DNA of 64,000 nucleotides from the NCBI RefSeq assembly GCF_003846175.1, contig NZ_ML123047.1, positions 21,228-85,227 of the forward strand, in the 5' to 3' direction. The DNA comes from Streptomyces sp. ADI95-17. Its GTDB lineage: Bacteria; Actinomycetota; Actinomycetes; Streptomycetales; Streptomycetaceae. Below, piece after piece: positions 36,080-45,107 of the stretch. A model generated the notes under the pieces. The model saw only the letters and a program-made list of their open reading frames with translations, did no database searches and had not been told where the DNA came from. Every line of letters starts with the position of its first letter. The stretch's first letter is position 1. The translations under genes were made by a program, and so were the position numbers.

Positions 36080-37204
36080 TCAGTTCTCGCTGAGCCGGCT
36101 GCTCATCCAGTCCAGCGCCGAGGGGATCTCCCGCCGCCAGGTGTTGAAGTTGTGCCCGCCGCTGTCGAGCACGATCGAGGAGACCTGGGCGGGCGACTTC
36201 ACCTTGGAGATGAACTGCTGGGTGGAGCGGTAGTTCCCCTCGCCGTGCCTGGACGTCGTGACCAGGAAGGACGAGTCGGGCTGCTTCGGCAGGTGGTCCA
36301 GTGTCCACATCAGATCGGCGCGGTTGCGCGCCTGCTGGTCGCCCTGGAAGAGGTCACCGGTCGTCGGGTCCTCGGCCGCCTTGTAGTACGCGGAGAGCCC
36401 GACGCTCGCGGCGAACCGGTCCGGGTGGTGGAGGCCGATCTTCAGCGCGCAGTAACCGCCGGTCGAATTGCCCATGATGCCCCAGTTGTGGGCCAGCCTT
36501 CCGACCCGGTACCCGTCCGAGACCACGTTCGGCAGATCCTCCGCGAGGAACGTCTCGGTCTGCGGCCCGCCCTTGATGTCCACGCACTCGGTGTCCCTCG
36601 GCGGCGCCAGCGTCGGCCGCAGCATCACCAGGATCATCGGCTGTGCCCGGCCCGCCTTCACCCGTTCATGCGCCGTACGCGGATATCCGAGACCCTTCAG
36701 GAGGTTCTCCGGGATGCCCGGGTACCCGGTGAGGACGACCACGGCGGGGAACTTGCGGCGGGCGAACGCCGGCTGGAAGTACTCGGGCGGGAGGTACACG
36801 TACGCCGAGCTCTCGATCCCCGACCGCCGGCCCGAGATCACCACCTTGTCGATCCGTCCGCTCTTCGCCGGCCGCGAGGCGCCCGGCACGTCCGGCAGCT
36901 GCATCCCGACCCGGACGATGTTCTTGGCCGCCAGGGTCCCGGCCGCGTGGTCCGTGACGACGCCCAGATCCTGCTTCTGGCCGAGCAGATCGGCCCACGA
37001 TCCGTAGAAGAGGAAGGAGTTGTTGGCCAGCAGACCGACCGAGGAGAAGACCATCACCTGGGTCACCAGCAACAGGCCGACCCGGCCCAGCACCGCGCGC
37101 ACGCTGCGGCGGGCCAGCCGGGGCCAGAGCCAGATCGTGGCGGCGAAGAACACCAGGGCCAGTCCGATGACCAGACCCAGGAACACATTGCTGGTGAGAC
37201 CCAT
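36080..37204 (-). CDS. Membrane-anchored esterase (alpha/beta-hydrolase)
   Basis: 374 residues. Two N-terminal membrane segments (about 5-25 and 44-62) are followed by an alpha/beta-hydrolase domain of the esterase D/mycolyltransferase-like group. The nucleophile elbow is IMGNSTGGYCALK (Ser near 247), with FPAVVVLTGYPG (oxyanion region) and the likely catalytic His in SGGHNFNTW. It is divergent from an MprF-like synthase with a 138-base gap. In Corynebacterium and Enterococcus a hydrolase next to such a synthase removes the amino acid from aminoacyl lipids; that role fits here but is inferred. Confidence 0.83.
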   Translation of the reverse strand: MGLTSNVFLGLVIGLALVFFAATIWLWPRLARRSVRAVLGRVGLLLVTQVMVFSSVGLLANNSFLFYGSWADLLGQKQDLGVVTDHAAGTLAAKNIVRVGMQLPDVPGASRPAKSGRIDKVVISGRRSGIESSAYVYLPPEYFQPAFARRKFPAVVVLTGYPGIPENLLKGLGYPRTAHERVKAGRAQPMILVMLRPTLAPPRDTECVDIKGGPQTETFLAEDLPNVVSDGYRVGRLAHNWGIMGNSTGGYCALKIGLHHPDRFAASVGLSAYYKAAEDPTTGDLFQGDQQARNRADLMWTLDHLPKQPDSSFLVTTSRHGEGNYRSTQQFISKVKSPAQVSSIVLDSGGHNFNTWRREIPSALDWMSSRLSEN

Positions 37205-37244
37205 GGGGGTGAGCTTTCTTGTCTGGAAATTTCCGGCTGTCGGG

Positions 37245-37270
37245 TGAACCCCGGATCCGGAAGCCTCGTC
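37245..37270 (+). promoter_or_regulatory. Candidate ECF (SigE-type) promoter of the MprF-like gene
   Basis: TGAACC at 37245-37250, a 16-base spacer and CGTC at 37267-37270. This is the AAC/CGTC pattern of ECF promoters, 72 bases before the ATG. The MprF-like gene at this position in S. coelicolor is, as I recall, among vancomycin-induced SigE-dependent genes. Confidence 0.5.
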
Positions 37271-37342
37271 CTACAAGTCGCACATCGTCCTGAGGGCTAC
37301 GACCGAAGGACTCAAGAATCTCTCGCGGAACCACGGGAAGCG

Positions 37343-39184
37343 ATGTCTGTCACGCTAGATGGGGATAAATCGGGATCGGTTCCGAGCTCTGTACGCAAGT
37401 TCGTACGCGGCCCGCGCCCCGAATCCGTACCGACGCTGGTCGGTACCGCCTGCACCGTCGTCGGCCTGATCGATGTCGCCGCAGGCGTTTTCCCGCGCTT
37501 CCGGCACAGCCGGATGCACACCCTCGCCGAGGTGCTGCCCGGCGCCCTCGGGCCGTTCGCCGCCGCGCTCTCGCTGAGCGCCGGCGTACTGCTGCTGCTG
37601 CTCGCCCACGGCCTCAAGCGGCGCAAGCGGCGGGCCTGGCGGGCCGCCGTCGTACTGCTGCCGGCCGGAGCGCTGGCGCAGTTCACCTACCGGCACTCGG
37701 TCATCGGCACGCTCGTCTCGCTGGTGCTCTGCCTGCTGCTGGTCCGCAACCGCGGCGAGTTCGCCGCGCTCCCCGACCCCCGCAGCCGCTGGCGGGCACT
37801 GGCCAACTTCGTGCTCCTCGGCGCGGGTTCGCTGGCCCTCGGGCTGGTCGTCGTCAGCGCCCACCCCGGCCGGGTCGTCGGCAGCCCCAGCGTCGCCGAC
37901 CGGCTCCAGCACGTGCTGTACGGAATGCTCGGCTTCGAGGGGCCGGTCGAGTACGCCGGCGACACCTCCTGGACCGTGGCGTACTCCCTCGGCGCCCTCG
38001 GCCTGCTGACCGCCGTCACCACCATCTACCTCGCCTTCCGCCCCGAGCACCCGGCCGCCCGCCTCACCGAGGACGACGAGGCCCGGCTGCGCGCCCTGCT
38101 GGAGAAGCACGGCGGCCGCGACTCGCTCGGCCACTTCGCGCTCCGCCGCGACAAGGGCGTCGTCTTCTCCCCCAGCGGCAAGGCCGCCGTCTGCTACCGC
38201 GTGGTGTCCGGGGTGATGCTGGCCAGCGGCGACCCGATCGGCGACGTGGAGGCCTGGCCCGGCGCCATCGAACGGTTCATGGACGAGGCCAGGGCCCACT
38301 CCTGGACCCCCGCGGTGATGGGCTGCAGCGAGACCGGTGGCGAGGTCTGGACCCGCGAGACCGGGCTCGACGCCCTGGAACTGGGCGACGAGGCGGTGGT
38401 GGATGTCGCGGATTTCTCGCTCGCCGGGCGCGCGATGCGCAACGTACGCCAGATGGTGAAGCGCATTGAACGCCTCGGCTACGAGACCCGGGTCCGGCGC
38501 GTGAGCGAGATCGGCGAGGACGAACTCGCCCGCATCCGCCGGGCCGCCGACGACTGGCGCGGCACCGACAACGAACGCGGCTTCTCCATGGCGCTCGGCC
38601 GGATCGGCGACCCGGCCGACGGGGACTGCGTCATCGCCACCGCCCACAAGGCCGACGAGCACACAGACGGCTCCCCCTACGGCGACGTGAAGGCCGTACT
38701 CCACTTCGTCCCGTGGGGCCGCGACGGGATGTCCCTCGACCTGATGCGCCGCGACCGCTCCGCCGACCCCGGCATGAACGAACTGCTGATCGTCGCCGCC
38801 CTCCAGGCGGCCCCCCGGCTCTCGGTCGAGCGCGTCTCGCTGAACTTCGCGATGTTCCGCTCGGCGCTCGCCCGTGGCGAGAAGCTGGGCGCCGGACCGG
38901 TGCTGCGGACCTGGCGCGGACTGCTGATCTTCCTCTCCCGCTGGTTCCAGATCGAGTCGCTGTACAAGTTCAACGCCAAGTTCCGCCCTCGCTGGGAGCC
39001 CCGCTTCGTCGTCTACCGCGCCGCCCGCGACCTGCCCCGCATCTCCCTCGCGGCGATGCAGGCGGAGGGCTTCGTGAACCTGGCGCTGCCCCGCCCCTTC
39101 GCCCGCCGCTTCCCGGCCCCGCGGCCCCGCCCCTGCGCCCACACCGCCGCGCCGGGCCGGGAGCAGCACGCGCGCGCGGCGTAG
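37343..39184 (+). CDS. MprF/LysX-like aminoacyl-lipid synthase (DUF2156)
   Basis: 613 residues. The N-terminal 240 hold about six membrane segments (VGTACTVVGLIDVAAGVF, ALSLSAGVLLLLLAHGLK, VIGTLVSLVLCLLLV and others). The C-terminal soluble domain is the DUF2156 tRNA-dependent transferase: GVVFSPSGKAAVCYRVVSGVMLASGDPIGD, AVMGCSETGGEVW, ERVSLNFAMFRSAL and FNAKFRPRWEPRFVVY. No lysyl-tRNA synthetase domain is fused, unlike mycobacterial LysX. It should attach an amino acid from charged tRNA to phosphatidylglycerol or diacylglycerol, lowering surface charge and resistance-relevant permeability. Which amino acid and lipid cannot be told. Confidence 0.87.
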   Translation: MSVTLDGDKSGSVPSSVRKFVRGPRPESVPTLVGTACTVVGLIDVAAGVFPRFRHSRMHTLAEVLPGALGPFAAALSLSAGVLLLLLAHGLKRRKRRAWRAAVVLLPAGALAQFTYRHSVIGTLVSLVLCLLLVRNRGEFAALPDPRSRWRALANFVLLGAGSLALGLVVVSAHPGRVVGSPSVADRLQHVLYGMLGFEGPVEYAGDTSWTVAYSLGALGLLTAVTTIYLAFRPEHPAARLTEDDEARLRALLEKHGGRDSLGHFALRRDKGVVFSPSGKAAVCYRVVSGVMLASGDPIGDVEAWPGAIERFMDEARAHSWTPAVMGCSETGGEVWTRETGLDALELGDEAVVDVADFSLAGRAMRNVRQMVKRIERLGYETRVRRVSEIGEDELARIRRAADDWRGTDNERGFSMALGRIGDPADGDCVIATAHKADEHTDGSPYGDVKAVLHFVPWGRDGMSLDLMRRDRSADPGMNELLIVAALQAAPRLSVERVSLNFAMFRSALARGEKLGAGPVLRTWRGLLIFLSRWFQIESLYKFNAKFRPRWEPRFVVYRAARDLPRISLAAMQAEGFVNLALPRPFARRFPAPRPRPCAHTAAPGREQHARAA

Positions 39185-39203
39185 CTCCGCTCCGTACGGG
39201 GCC

Positions 39204-39215
39204 TACGCTGGTCGC
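39204..39215 (+). promoter_or_regulatory. -10 element next to the folP ATG (leaderless)
   Basis: TACGCT at 39204-39209 is followed by GGTCGC and the ATG at 39216, with no Shine-Dalgarno. It is the same layout as upstream of the nuoD-like gene. Confidence 0.4.
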
Positions 39216-40076
39216 ATGAGTACGTTGCGTGGACGAGGCACGGTCCAGGGCCTTCCGGAGTGGGACCGCTGCGCGGTCATGGGTGTCGTGAACGTGACCC
39301 CGGACTCCTTCTCCGACGGAGGGCGCTGGTTCGACACCACGGCCGCGGTCAAACACGGCCTCGACCTGGTGGCCCAGGGCGCCGACCTGATCGACGTGGG
39401 CGGCGAGTCGACCCGCCCCGGCGCCAGCCGGGTGGACGCCTCGGAGGAGCTGCGGCGCGTGGTTCCGGTGGTTCGGGGTCTGGCGTCCGAAGGGGTCACG
39501 GTCTCCGTGGACACCATGCGGGCCCGGGTCGCCGAGGAGGCGGTCGCGGCCGGAGCCGCCCTGGTCAACGACGTGAGCGGCGGCCTCGCCGATCCCGACA
39601 TGGTCCGGGTCGTCGCCGCGGCCGGCACCCCGTTCGTCGTGATGCACTGGCGCGGCTTCAGCGAGTCCATGAACAGCCGGGCGGTGTACGGGGACGTCGT
39701 CGCCGAGGTCGCCCGGGAACTGCGGGAACGCATGGACGCCGTGGTCGCGGGCGGCATCGCCCCGGAACGGATCGTGATCGACCCCGGGCTCGGCTTCGCC
39801 AAGGACGCCGCCCACGACCTCTCCCTGGTCGCCCACCTCGACGAGCTGCGCGCCCTGGGCCGCCCGCTGCTGGTCGCCGCCTCCCGCAAGCGCTTCCTCG
39901 GCCACGTACTGGCCGGTGAGGGCGCCGCCCCGCCGCCCGCCCGCGAACGCGACGCCGCCACCGCGGCGATCTCCGCGCTCTCCGCCCACGCCGGTGCCTG
40001 GGCCGTCCGGGTCCACGAGGTACGGGCCACGGCCGACGCCGTGCGGGTCGCCCGCGCCGTCGAGGGAGCCGCGTGA
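39216..40076 (+). CDS. folP: Dihydropteroate synthase
   Basis: Joins p-aminobenzoate to dihydropterin pyrophosphate; the sulfonamide target. 286 residues with the pterin-site motifs VMGVVNVTPDSFSDGGRW and DLIDVGGESTRPGA, then LVNDVSGG, VIDPGLGFAK and the C-terminal ASRKRFLG. The loop after MGVVNVTPDSFSD is intact. Its stop overlaps the GTG start of the NTF2-like gene (GTGA). Several folate genes follow. Confidence 0.95.
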   Translation: MSTLRGRGTVQGLPEWDRCAVMGVVNVTPDSFSDGGRWFDTTAAVKHGLDLVAQGADLIDVGGESTRPGASRVDASEELRRVVPVVRGLASEGVTVSVDTMRARVAEEAVAAGAALVNDVSGGLADPDMVRVVAAAGTPFVVMHWRGFSESMNSRAVYGDVVAEVARELRERMDAVVAGGIAPERIVIDPGLGFAKDAAHDLSLVAHLDELRALGRPLLVAASRKRFLGHVLAGEGAAPPPARERDAATAAISALSAHAGAWAVRVHEVRATADAVRVARAVEGAA

Positions 40077-40555
40077 GCGGGCCCCGCGACGAGCACGCGG
40101 AGGCGGCCGCCGACATCGCGGCCGTCGAGCAGGCCAACACCGCCTTCTACGAGGCGATGGAGCGCGGCGACTTCGAGGAGCTCTCCGGGCTCTGGCTGCC
40201 GGGCGAGGACCTCACCGTCTCCTGCGTCCACCCGGGCTGGCCGGTGCTGAGCGGCCGCGGCGAGGTGCTGCGCAGTTACGCGCTGATCATGGCGAACACC
40301 GAGTACATCCAGTTCTTCCTGACCGACGTCGGGATCTCGATGACCGGTGACACGGCCCTGGTGACCTGCACGGAGAACATCCTCAGCGGTGGCCCCGCGG
40401 AGGACGGGAACGCGCTCGGACCGCTGGTCGGCCAACTCGTCGTGGCCACCAATGTGTTCCGTCGCACACCCGACGGCTGGAAGCTCTGGTCCCACCACGG
40501 CTCGCCCGTACTGACCGAAACCGGCGAGGAAGAGGACGAAGAGACGCCCTCCTGA
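40073..40555 (+). CDS. NTF2/SnoaL-like fold protein
   Basis: 160 residues with the cone-shaped NTF2-like fold pattern: an N-terminal helix (AAVEQANTAFYEAMERGDFEELSGLW), then VSCVHPGWPVLSGRGEVLRSYALIM, a beta core (VTCTENILS) and VATNVFRRTPDGWKLWSHHGSPV. The family is used both for enzymes and ligand binding, and no catalytic set is clear. It is coupled to folP by a 4-base overlap, so a role tied to folate synthesis or cofactor handling is possible but unproven. Confidence 0.8.
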   Translation: MSGPRDEHAEAAADIAAVEQANTAFYEAMERGDFEELSGLWLPGEDLTVSCVHPGWPVLSGRGEVLRSYALIMANTEYIQFFLTDVGISMTGDTALVTCTENILSGGPAEDGNALGPLVGQLVVATNVFRRTPDGWKLWSHHGSPVLTETGEEEDEETPS

Positions 40556-40757
40556 CCCGCCTGTCGGGCGGCCGCGCCCCCGAACGGGGTTGGAACGGGA
40601 CAGCGCGGGTATACGCGGCTACCAGTCCCGTGGAGCCGCGTCCACGGCCCCCGCGGGCGAGCACTGTCGGTGCTCGCAGGTAGATTCGAAAGAGAGCACC
40701 TCGCCGTCCGCACGCGGCCCCGTGTCTCTACGACCAACGACAGCAGGAGTGATTCGC

Positions 40758-41117
40758 GTGGATCGTGTCGCGCTGCGCGGCCTCAAGGCCCGTGGGCACC
40801 ATGGCGTCTTTCCCAAGGAACGGGAAGAGGGCCAGACCTTCATCGTGGACCTGGTGCTCGGCCTGGACACCCGCCCCGCGGCAGCCTCCGACGACCTGAC
40901 GAAGACCGTGCACTACGGCGTCGTCGCGGAGGAGGTCGTCGAAGTGGTGCAGGGCGACCCCGTCGACCTGATCGAAACGCTCGCGGAGCGCATCGCCCAG
41001 CAGTGCCTCAAGCACGAAGGAGTCGAGGAGGTGGAGGTCGTGGTGCACAAGCCGGATGCGCCGATCACCGTCCCCTTCGACGATGTGACCATCACCATCA
41101 CCCGGAGCCGAGTATGA
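40758..41117 (+). CDS. folB: Dihydroneopterin aldolase
   Basis: Cleaves dihydroneopterin to hydroxymethyl-dihydropterin. 119 residues with RVALRGLKARGHHGVFPKEREEGQTFIVDL, the substrate-site Glu in VHYGVVAEEV, LIETLAERIA and the catalytic Lys in VVVHKPDAP. GTG start at 40758 with AGGAG upstream. Its stop overlaps the folK ATG (ATGA). The 202 bases upstream are non-coding and presumably hold its promoter. Confidence 0.95.
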   Translation: MDRVALRGLKARGHHGVFPKEREEGQTFIVDLVLGLDTRPAAASDDLTKTVHYGVVAEEVVEVVQGDPVDLIETLAERIAQQCLKHEGVEEVEVVVHKPDAPITVPFDDVTITITRSRV

Positions 41118-41725
41118 CTGCGTTTTCCACCGAAGGGCAGAGCGACCCGACCGTCCAGCCGGTGCCCGCCTCCGTGGTCGAGCAGGTGGACGCGGCGGAC
41201 GTCACCCTCTCCAACCCCAAGCGCGCCGTGATCTCCCTGGGCTCCAACCTCGGCAACCGCCTGGAGACCCTCCAGGGCGCCATCGACGCCCTGGAGGACA
41301 CCCCCGGCCTGCGGGTCAAGGCGGTCTCCCCGGTGTACGAGACGGAGCCCTGGGGCGTCGCCCCCGGCTCCCAGCCCTCGTACTTCAACGCGGTGATCGT
41401 CGTGAAGACGACGCTCCCCCCGTCCTCCCTCCTGGAGCGCGGCCAGGCCATCGAGGAGGCCTTCGACCGGGTCCGCGAGGAGCGCTGGGGCCCGCGCACC
41501 ATCGACGTCGACATCGTGGCGTACGCGGACGTCGTCTCCGACGACCCGGTGCTCACCCTCCCTCACCCCAGGGCCCGTGAGCGGGCCTTCGTCCTCGCCC
41601 CGTGGCACGACGTCGACCCCGAGGCCCAGCTGCCCGGCGCCGGCCCCGTCGCGGAGCTGCTGGCCGGAGTCGGCCGCGACGGCGTGCTGCCCCGGGCCGA
41701 TCTGGAACTCCGCCTGCCCGAGTAG
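41114..41725 (+). CDS. folK: HPPK, 2-amino-4-hydroxy-6-hydroxymethyldihydropteridine diphosphokinase
   Basis: Pyrophosphorylates hydroxymethyl-dihydropterin, the step before FolP. 203 residues: an N-terminal extension of about 35, then AVISLGSNLGNRLETLQGAI, SPVYETEPWG, YFNAVIVVKT, RWGPRTIDVDIVAY and LPHPRARERAFVL, all classical. Overlaps folB by 4 bases. Confidence 0.95.
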   Translation: MTAFSTEGQSDPTVQPVPASVVEQVDAADVTLSNPKRAVISLGSNLGNRLETLQGAIDALEDTPGLRVKAVSPVYETEPWGVAPGSQPSYFNAVIVVKTTLPPSSLLERGQAIEEAFDRVREERWGPRTIDVDIVAYADVVSDDPVLTLPHPRARERAFVLAPWHDVDPEAQLPGAGPVAELLAGVGRDGVLPRADLELRLPE

Positions 41726-41789
41726 TCGTTAGTCTCAGTCGTTAGGCTCGACGGAAACGGATCACCGGCGGCGAAGGGCGGATCACTCG

Positions 41790-42272
41790 GTGAAGCAACT
41801 CAGGCTCGGGGTACTGGTCGCCCTCTTCGCCGCTGCCGGGGTGCTCTCCTGGGGCGGTGCCCGCCTCTGGGACTCCCTGGGCAGCCTGCCGAGCGTTCCC
41901 CTCGCCGCGCCGATCGTGCTCGCGGTGATCGCCGTCATCCTGCTGGCGACGGCGCTCTCGATCCGTTCCCGGCTGCGCGCCCAGCGCGAGCGCCGGCCGG
42001 GAGCCAAGGGCATCGAGCCACTGATGGCGGCACGCGCGGTCGTCTTCGGCCAGGCCAGCGCCCTGGTCGTCTCCCTGGTCTCCGGCATGTACGGCGGCAC
42101 CGGCGTCTTCCTGCTCGGCTCCCTCGACATCCCGGCCCGCCGCGACCAGGCGATCTACGCGGGCTTCGCCGTCCTGGCAGGCGCCGCGGTGGTCGCCGCG
42201 GCCCTCTGGCTGGAACGCATCTGCAAGCTCCCGGACGACGAGGACAACGACCGGAGCTCGGCGGCCGCGTAG
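41790..42272 (+). CDS. DUF3180 membrane protein
   Basis: 160 residues from a GTG start. Four hydrophobic segments are visible: about 7-25, 38-58, 85-105 and 122-142. It matches DUF3180, which is found after folK in many actinobacteria. No function is established. The C-terminal tail is acidic and cytoplasmic. Confidence 0.85.
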   Translation: MKQLRLGVLVALFAAAGVLSWGGARLWDSLGSLPSVPLAAPIVLAVIAVILLATALSIRSRLRAQRERRPGAKGIEPLMAARAVVFGQASALVVSLVSGMYGGTGVFLLGSLDIPARRDQAIYAGFAVLAGAAVVAAALWLERICKLPDDEDNDRSSAAA

Positions 42273-42286
42273 GCCCACCGAGCTCC
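42253..42286. terminator. Weak hairpin at the convergent fol junction
   Basis: GGAGCTCGG (42253-42261) and its inverse CCGAGCTCC (42278-42286) straddle the stop of the DUF3180 gene, between it and folE on the other strand. Confidence 0.4.
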
Positions 42287-42315
42287 TGTGGTACGGCTGC
42301 GCCCCGGTGCTCCGG

Positions 42316-42921
42316 TCAGCGCGCCATGATCAGGCTCATGGCCTCGGCGCGCGTCGCCGGGTCGCGGAGCTGTCCGCGCACCGCCGAGGTCAGCGTCTTC
42401 GCCCCCGGCTTGCGGATACCGCGCATCGACATGCACATGTGCTCGCACTCGACGACGACGATGACGCCGCGCGGCTCCAGGATCTCCATCAGGGACTCGG
42501 CGATCTGCGTGGTGAGCCGCTCCTGGACCTGCGGACGCCGGGCGTAGACATCGACCAGCCGGGCCAGCTTGGAGAGGCCGGTGATCTTTCCGCTGGTGGC
42601 CGGGATGTACCCGACGTGCGCGACGCCCCGGAACGGCACCAGGTGGTGTTCACAGGTGCTGAAGACCTCGATGTCCTTGACCAGCACCATCTCGTCGTGG
42701 CCGAGGTCGAACGTGGTCGTCAGGACGTCCTCGGGCTCCTGGTGGAGGCCCGCGAATATCTCCTTGTACGCCCGTGCCACCCGGCCCGGCGTCTCGCGCA
42801 GTCCCTCGCGGTCCGGGTCCTCGCCCACCGCGATGAGGAGTTCGCGTACGGCGGCCTCGGCCCTCTTCTCGTCGAACTCGCCGATCGAACCCTGGCCGTC
42901 CAGCGTCACCGGGTCGGTCAT
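42316..42921 (-). CDS. folE: GTP cyclohydrolase I
   Basis: First enzyme of folate synthesis. 201 residues with DPDREGLRETPGRVARAYKEIF, the zinc ligands in VFSTCEHHLVPFRG and the third Cys in ECEHMCMSMRG, plus KLARLVDVYARRPQVQERL. The MTDPVT start at 42921 has a GAGG site and standard length. A strong terminator separates it from ftsH upstream, so it probably has its own promoter. It completes the folP-folB-folK set from the opposite strand. Confidence 0.95.
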   Translation of the reverse strand: MTDPVTLDGQGSIGEFDEKRAEAAVRELLIAVGEDPDREGLRETPGRVARAYKEIFAGLHQEPEDVLTTTFDLGHDEMVLVKDIEVFSTCEHHLVPFRGVAHVGYIPATSGKITGLSKLARLVDVYARRPQVQERLTTQIAESLMEILEPRGVIVVVECEHMCMSMRGIRKPGAKTLTSAVRGQLRDPATRAEAMSLIMAR

Positions 42922-42977
42922 CTGTGCCTCGTTCCTCTGAGCTGTCACGCGCCATACCTCCGCACGGACGTACGAAA

Positions 42978-43019
42978 AAGCCGCGCCCCCACAGGCTAGA
43001 ACCTGTGGGGGCGCGGCTT
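42978..43019 (-). terminator. Strong terminator after ftsH
   Basis: Perfect 18-bp stem (42978-42995 and 43002-43019) with a 6-base loop between the ftsH stop and the folE start. Confidence 0.88.
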
Positions 43020-43072
43020 CCATTCCGGGCCCGGTGCGATCCCCGTGAAAGGGGCCACACCGGGGAACGGGA

Positions 43073-45103
43073 TCAGCTCTCGGGCCGGTCCTCCGGGACG
43101 ACCTCGGTGGCCGGGACGGTGTCCGTGGGGACGACCGAGCCGTTCGCCGTGGTGGCGCCGTTGGTGAGGGCGAGCTCCTTCGGCGAGAGCACCGGGGGAC
43201 GCGTCGAAGGCGTACGCCGGGCCGAACCGGTCCACGCCGGACGGGCCGGGCGCTTCACGATCGGGGCGAAGATCTCGGCGATCTCCTCCTTGCCGAGCGT
43301 CTCCTTCTCAAGGAGCTGGAGCACCAGGTTGTCCAGGACGTCGCGGTTCTCGACGAGGATCTCCCACGCGTCGTTGTGGGCGGTCTCGATGAGCTTCTTG
43401 ACCTCCTCGTCGACGAGGGCCGCGACCTCTTCCGAGTAGTCGCGCTGGTGGCCCATCTCCCGGCCCACGAAGGGCTCGGTGTTGTCGCCGCCGAACTTGA
43501 TCGCGCCGAGCCGCTCCGTCATGCCGTACTGCGTGACCATCGCGCGGGCCGTTGCGGTGGCCTTCTCGATGTCGTTGGCGGCGCCGGTGGTCGGGTCGTG
43601 GAAGACCAGCTCCTCGGCCGCGCGCCCGCCCAGCATGTAGGCCAGCTGGTCGAGCATCTCGTTGCGCGTCGTGGAGTACTTGTCCTCCTCCGGGAGCACC
43701 ATCGTGTAACCGAGGGCGCGGCCGCGGGAGAGGATCGTGATCTTGTGGACCGGGTCCGCCTGGGGGGAAGCCGCCGCGACCAGGGCGTGTCCGCCCTCGT
43801 GGTACGCGGTGATCTTCTTCTCCTTCTCGGACATGATCCGGGTCCGCTTCTGCGGGCCCGCCACGACGCGGTCGATGGCCTCGTCGAGCATCTTGTTGTC
43901 GATCAGCTTCAGATCGGCGCGCGCCGTGAGGAGCGCCGCTTCGTTCAGCACGTTCGACAGGTCGGCACCGGTGAAGCCGGGCGTACGACGGGCGACGGCG
44001 CCGAGATCGACGTCCTTCGCGACCGGCTTGCCCTTCTGGTGCACCTTGAGGATCTCCAGACGGCCCTGCATGTCCGGCCGGTCGACCGCGATCTGCCGGT
44101 CGAAACGGCCCGGGCGCAGCAGCGCCGGGTCGAGGATGTCCGGCCGGTTCGTGGCGGCGATCAGGATGACGCCGCCCTTCACGTCGAAGCCGTCCATCTC
44201 GACGAGCAGTTGGTTCAGCGTCTGCTCGCGCTCGTCGTGCCCGCCGCCCATTCCGGCACCGCGGTGCCGGCCGACGGCGTCGATCTCGTCGACGAAGACG
44301 ATCGCCGGGGCGTTCGCCTTGGCCTGCTCGAAGAGGTCACGGACCCGGCTGGCACCGACACCGACGAACATCTCGACGAAGTCGGAACCGGAGATCGAGT
44401 AGAACGGGACGCCCGCCTCGCCGGCGACGGCGCGTGCGAGCAGCGTCTTGCCCGTACCGGGAGGCCCGTACAGCAGGACGCCCTTGGGGATCTTGGCGCC
44501 GACGGCCTGGAACTTCGCCGGCTCCTGGAGGAACTCCTTGATCTCCTGGAGCTCCTCGACGGCCTCGTCCGACCCCGCCACATCGGCGAACGTCGTCTTC
44601 GGGGTGTCCTTGGTGATCAGCTTGGCCTTGGACTTCCCGAACTGCATGACCCGGGAGCCGCCGCCCTGCATCTGATTCATCAGGAACAGGAACACGACCA
44701 CGATCAGGACGAACGGCAGCAGCGAGAGGAGGATCGAGATGAACGGGGACTGCTTGGACGGCGAGACCGTGTAGCCCTCGTCGATCTTGCCGCTCTCGAA
44801 CTTCTGCTGCAGCGTGTCCGCGAGCTGGACACCCTGGTTGCCGATGTAGCTCGCCTGGAACTTGGTGCCGGACTCGCCCGAGAGCTTCTGGCCCTTCTTC
44901 AACTCGATCTTGATGATCTGATCGTCACCGGTGGTCAGCTTGGCCTGCGCCACCTGGTCCTTGCTGATCGCCTGGATCACCTTGCCGGTGTCCACCGATT
45001 TGTAGCCGCCCGACGAGCCGACGACTGTCATCAACACGACCACGGCGAGGACGGCCAGCACGATCCACATGACCGGCCCACGGAAGTATCGCTTCACGTC
45101 CAT
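43073..45103 (-). CDS. ftsH: ATP-dependent membrane zinc protease FtsH
   Basis: Membrane AAA+ protease of 676 residues. TM1 (about 10-28) and TM2 (about 121-143) enclose an external domain. The AAA domain has Walker A GPPGTGKT (about 217), Walker B VFVDEIDAVGRHRG and the second region of homology RPGRFDRQI. The zinc site is YHEGGHALVAA (HExxH, about 437). A Pro/Ser/Thr-rich tail ends the protein. It degrades unassembled or damaged membrane and regulatory proteins. The Shine-Dalgarno lies before a hairpin rather than next to the ATG. Confidence 0.96.
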   Translation of the reverse strand: MDVKRYFRGPVMWIVLAVLAVVVLMTVVGSSGGYKSVDTGKVIQAISKDQVAQAKLTTGDDQIIKIELKKGQKLSGESGTKFQASYIGNQGVQLADTLQQKFESGKIDEGYTVSPSKQSPFISILLSLLPFVLIVVVFLFLMNQMQGGGSRVMQFGKSKAKLITKDTPKTTFADVAGSDEAVEELQEIKEFLQEPAKFQAVGAKIPKGVLLYGPPGTGKTLLARAVAGEAGVPFYSISGSDFVEMFVGVGASRVRDLFEQAKANAPAIVFVDEIDAVGRHRGAGMGGGHDEREQTLNQLLVEMDGFDVKGGVILIAATNRPDILDPALLRPGRFDRQIAVDRPDMQGRLEILKVHQKGKPVAKDVDLGAVARRTPGFTGADLSNVLNEAALLTARADLKLIDNKMLDEAIDRVVAGPQKRTRIMSEKEKKITAYHEGGHALVAAASPQADPVHKITILSRGRALGYTMVLPEEDKYSTTRNEMLDQLAYMLGGRAAEELVFHDPTTGAANDIEKATATARAMVTQYGMTERLGAIKFGGDNTEPFVGREMGHQRDYSEEVAALVDEEVKKLIETAHNDAWEILVENRDVLDNLVLQLLEKETLGKEEIAEIFAPIVKRPARPAWTGSARRTPSTRPPVLSPKELALTNGATTANGSVVPTDTVPATEVVPEDRPES

Positions 45104-45107
45104 CCAT

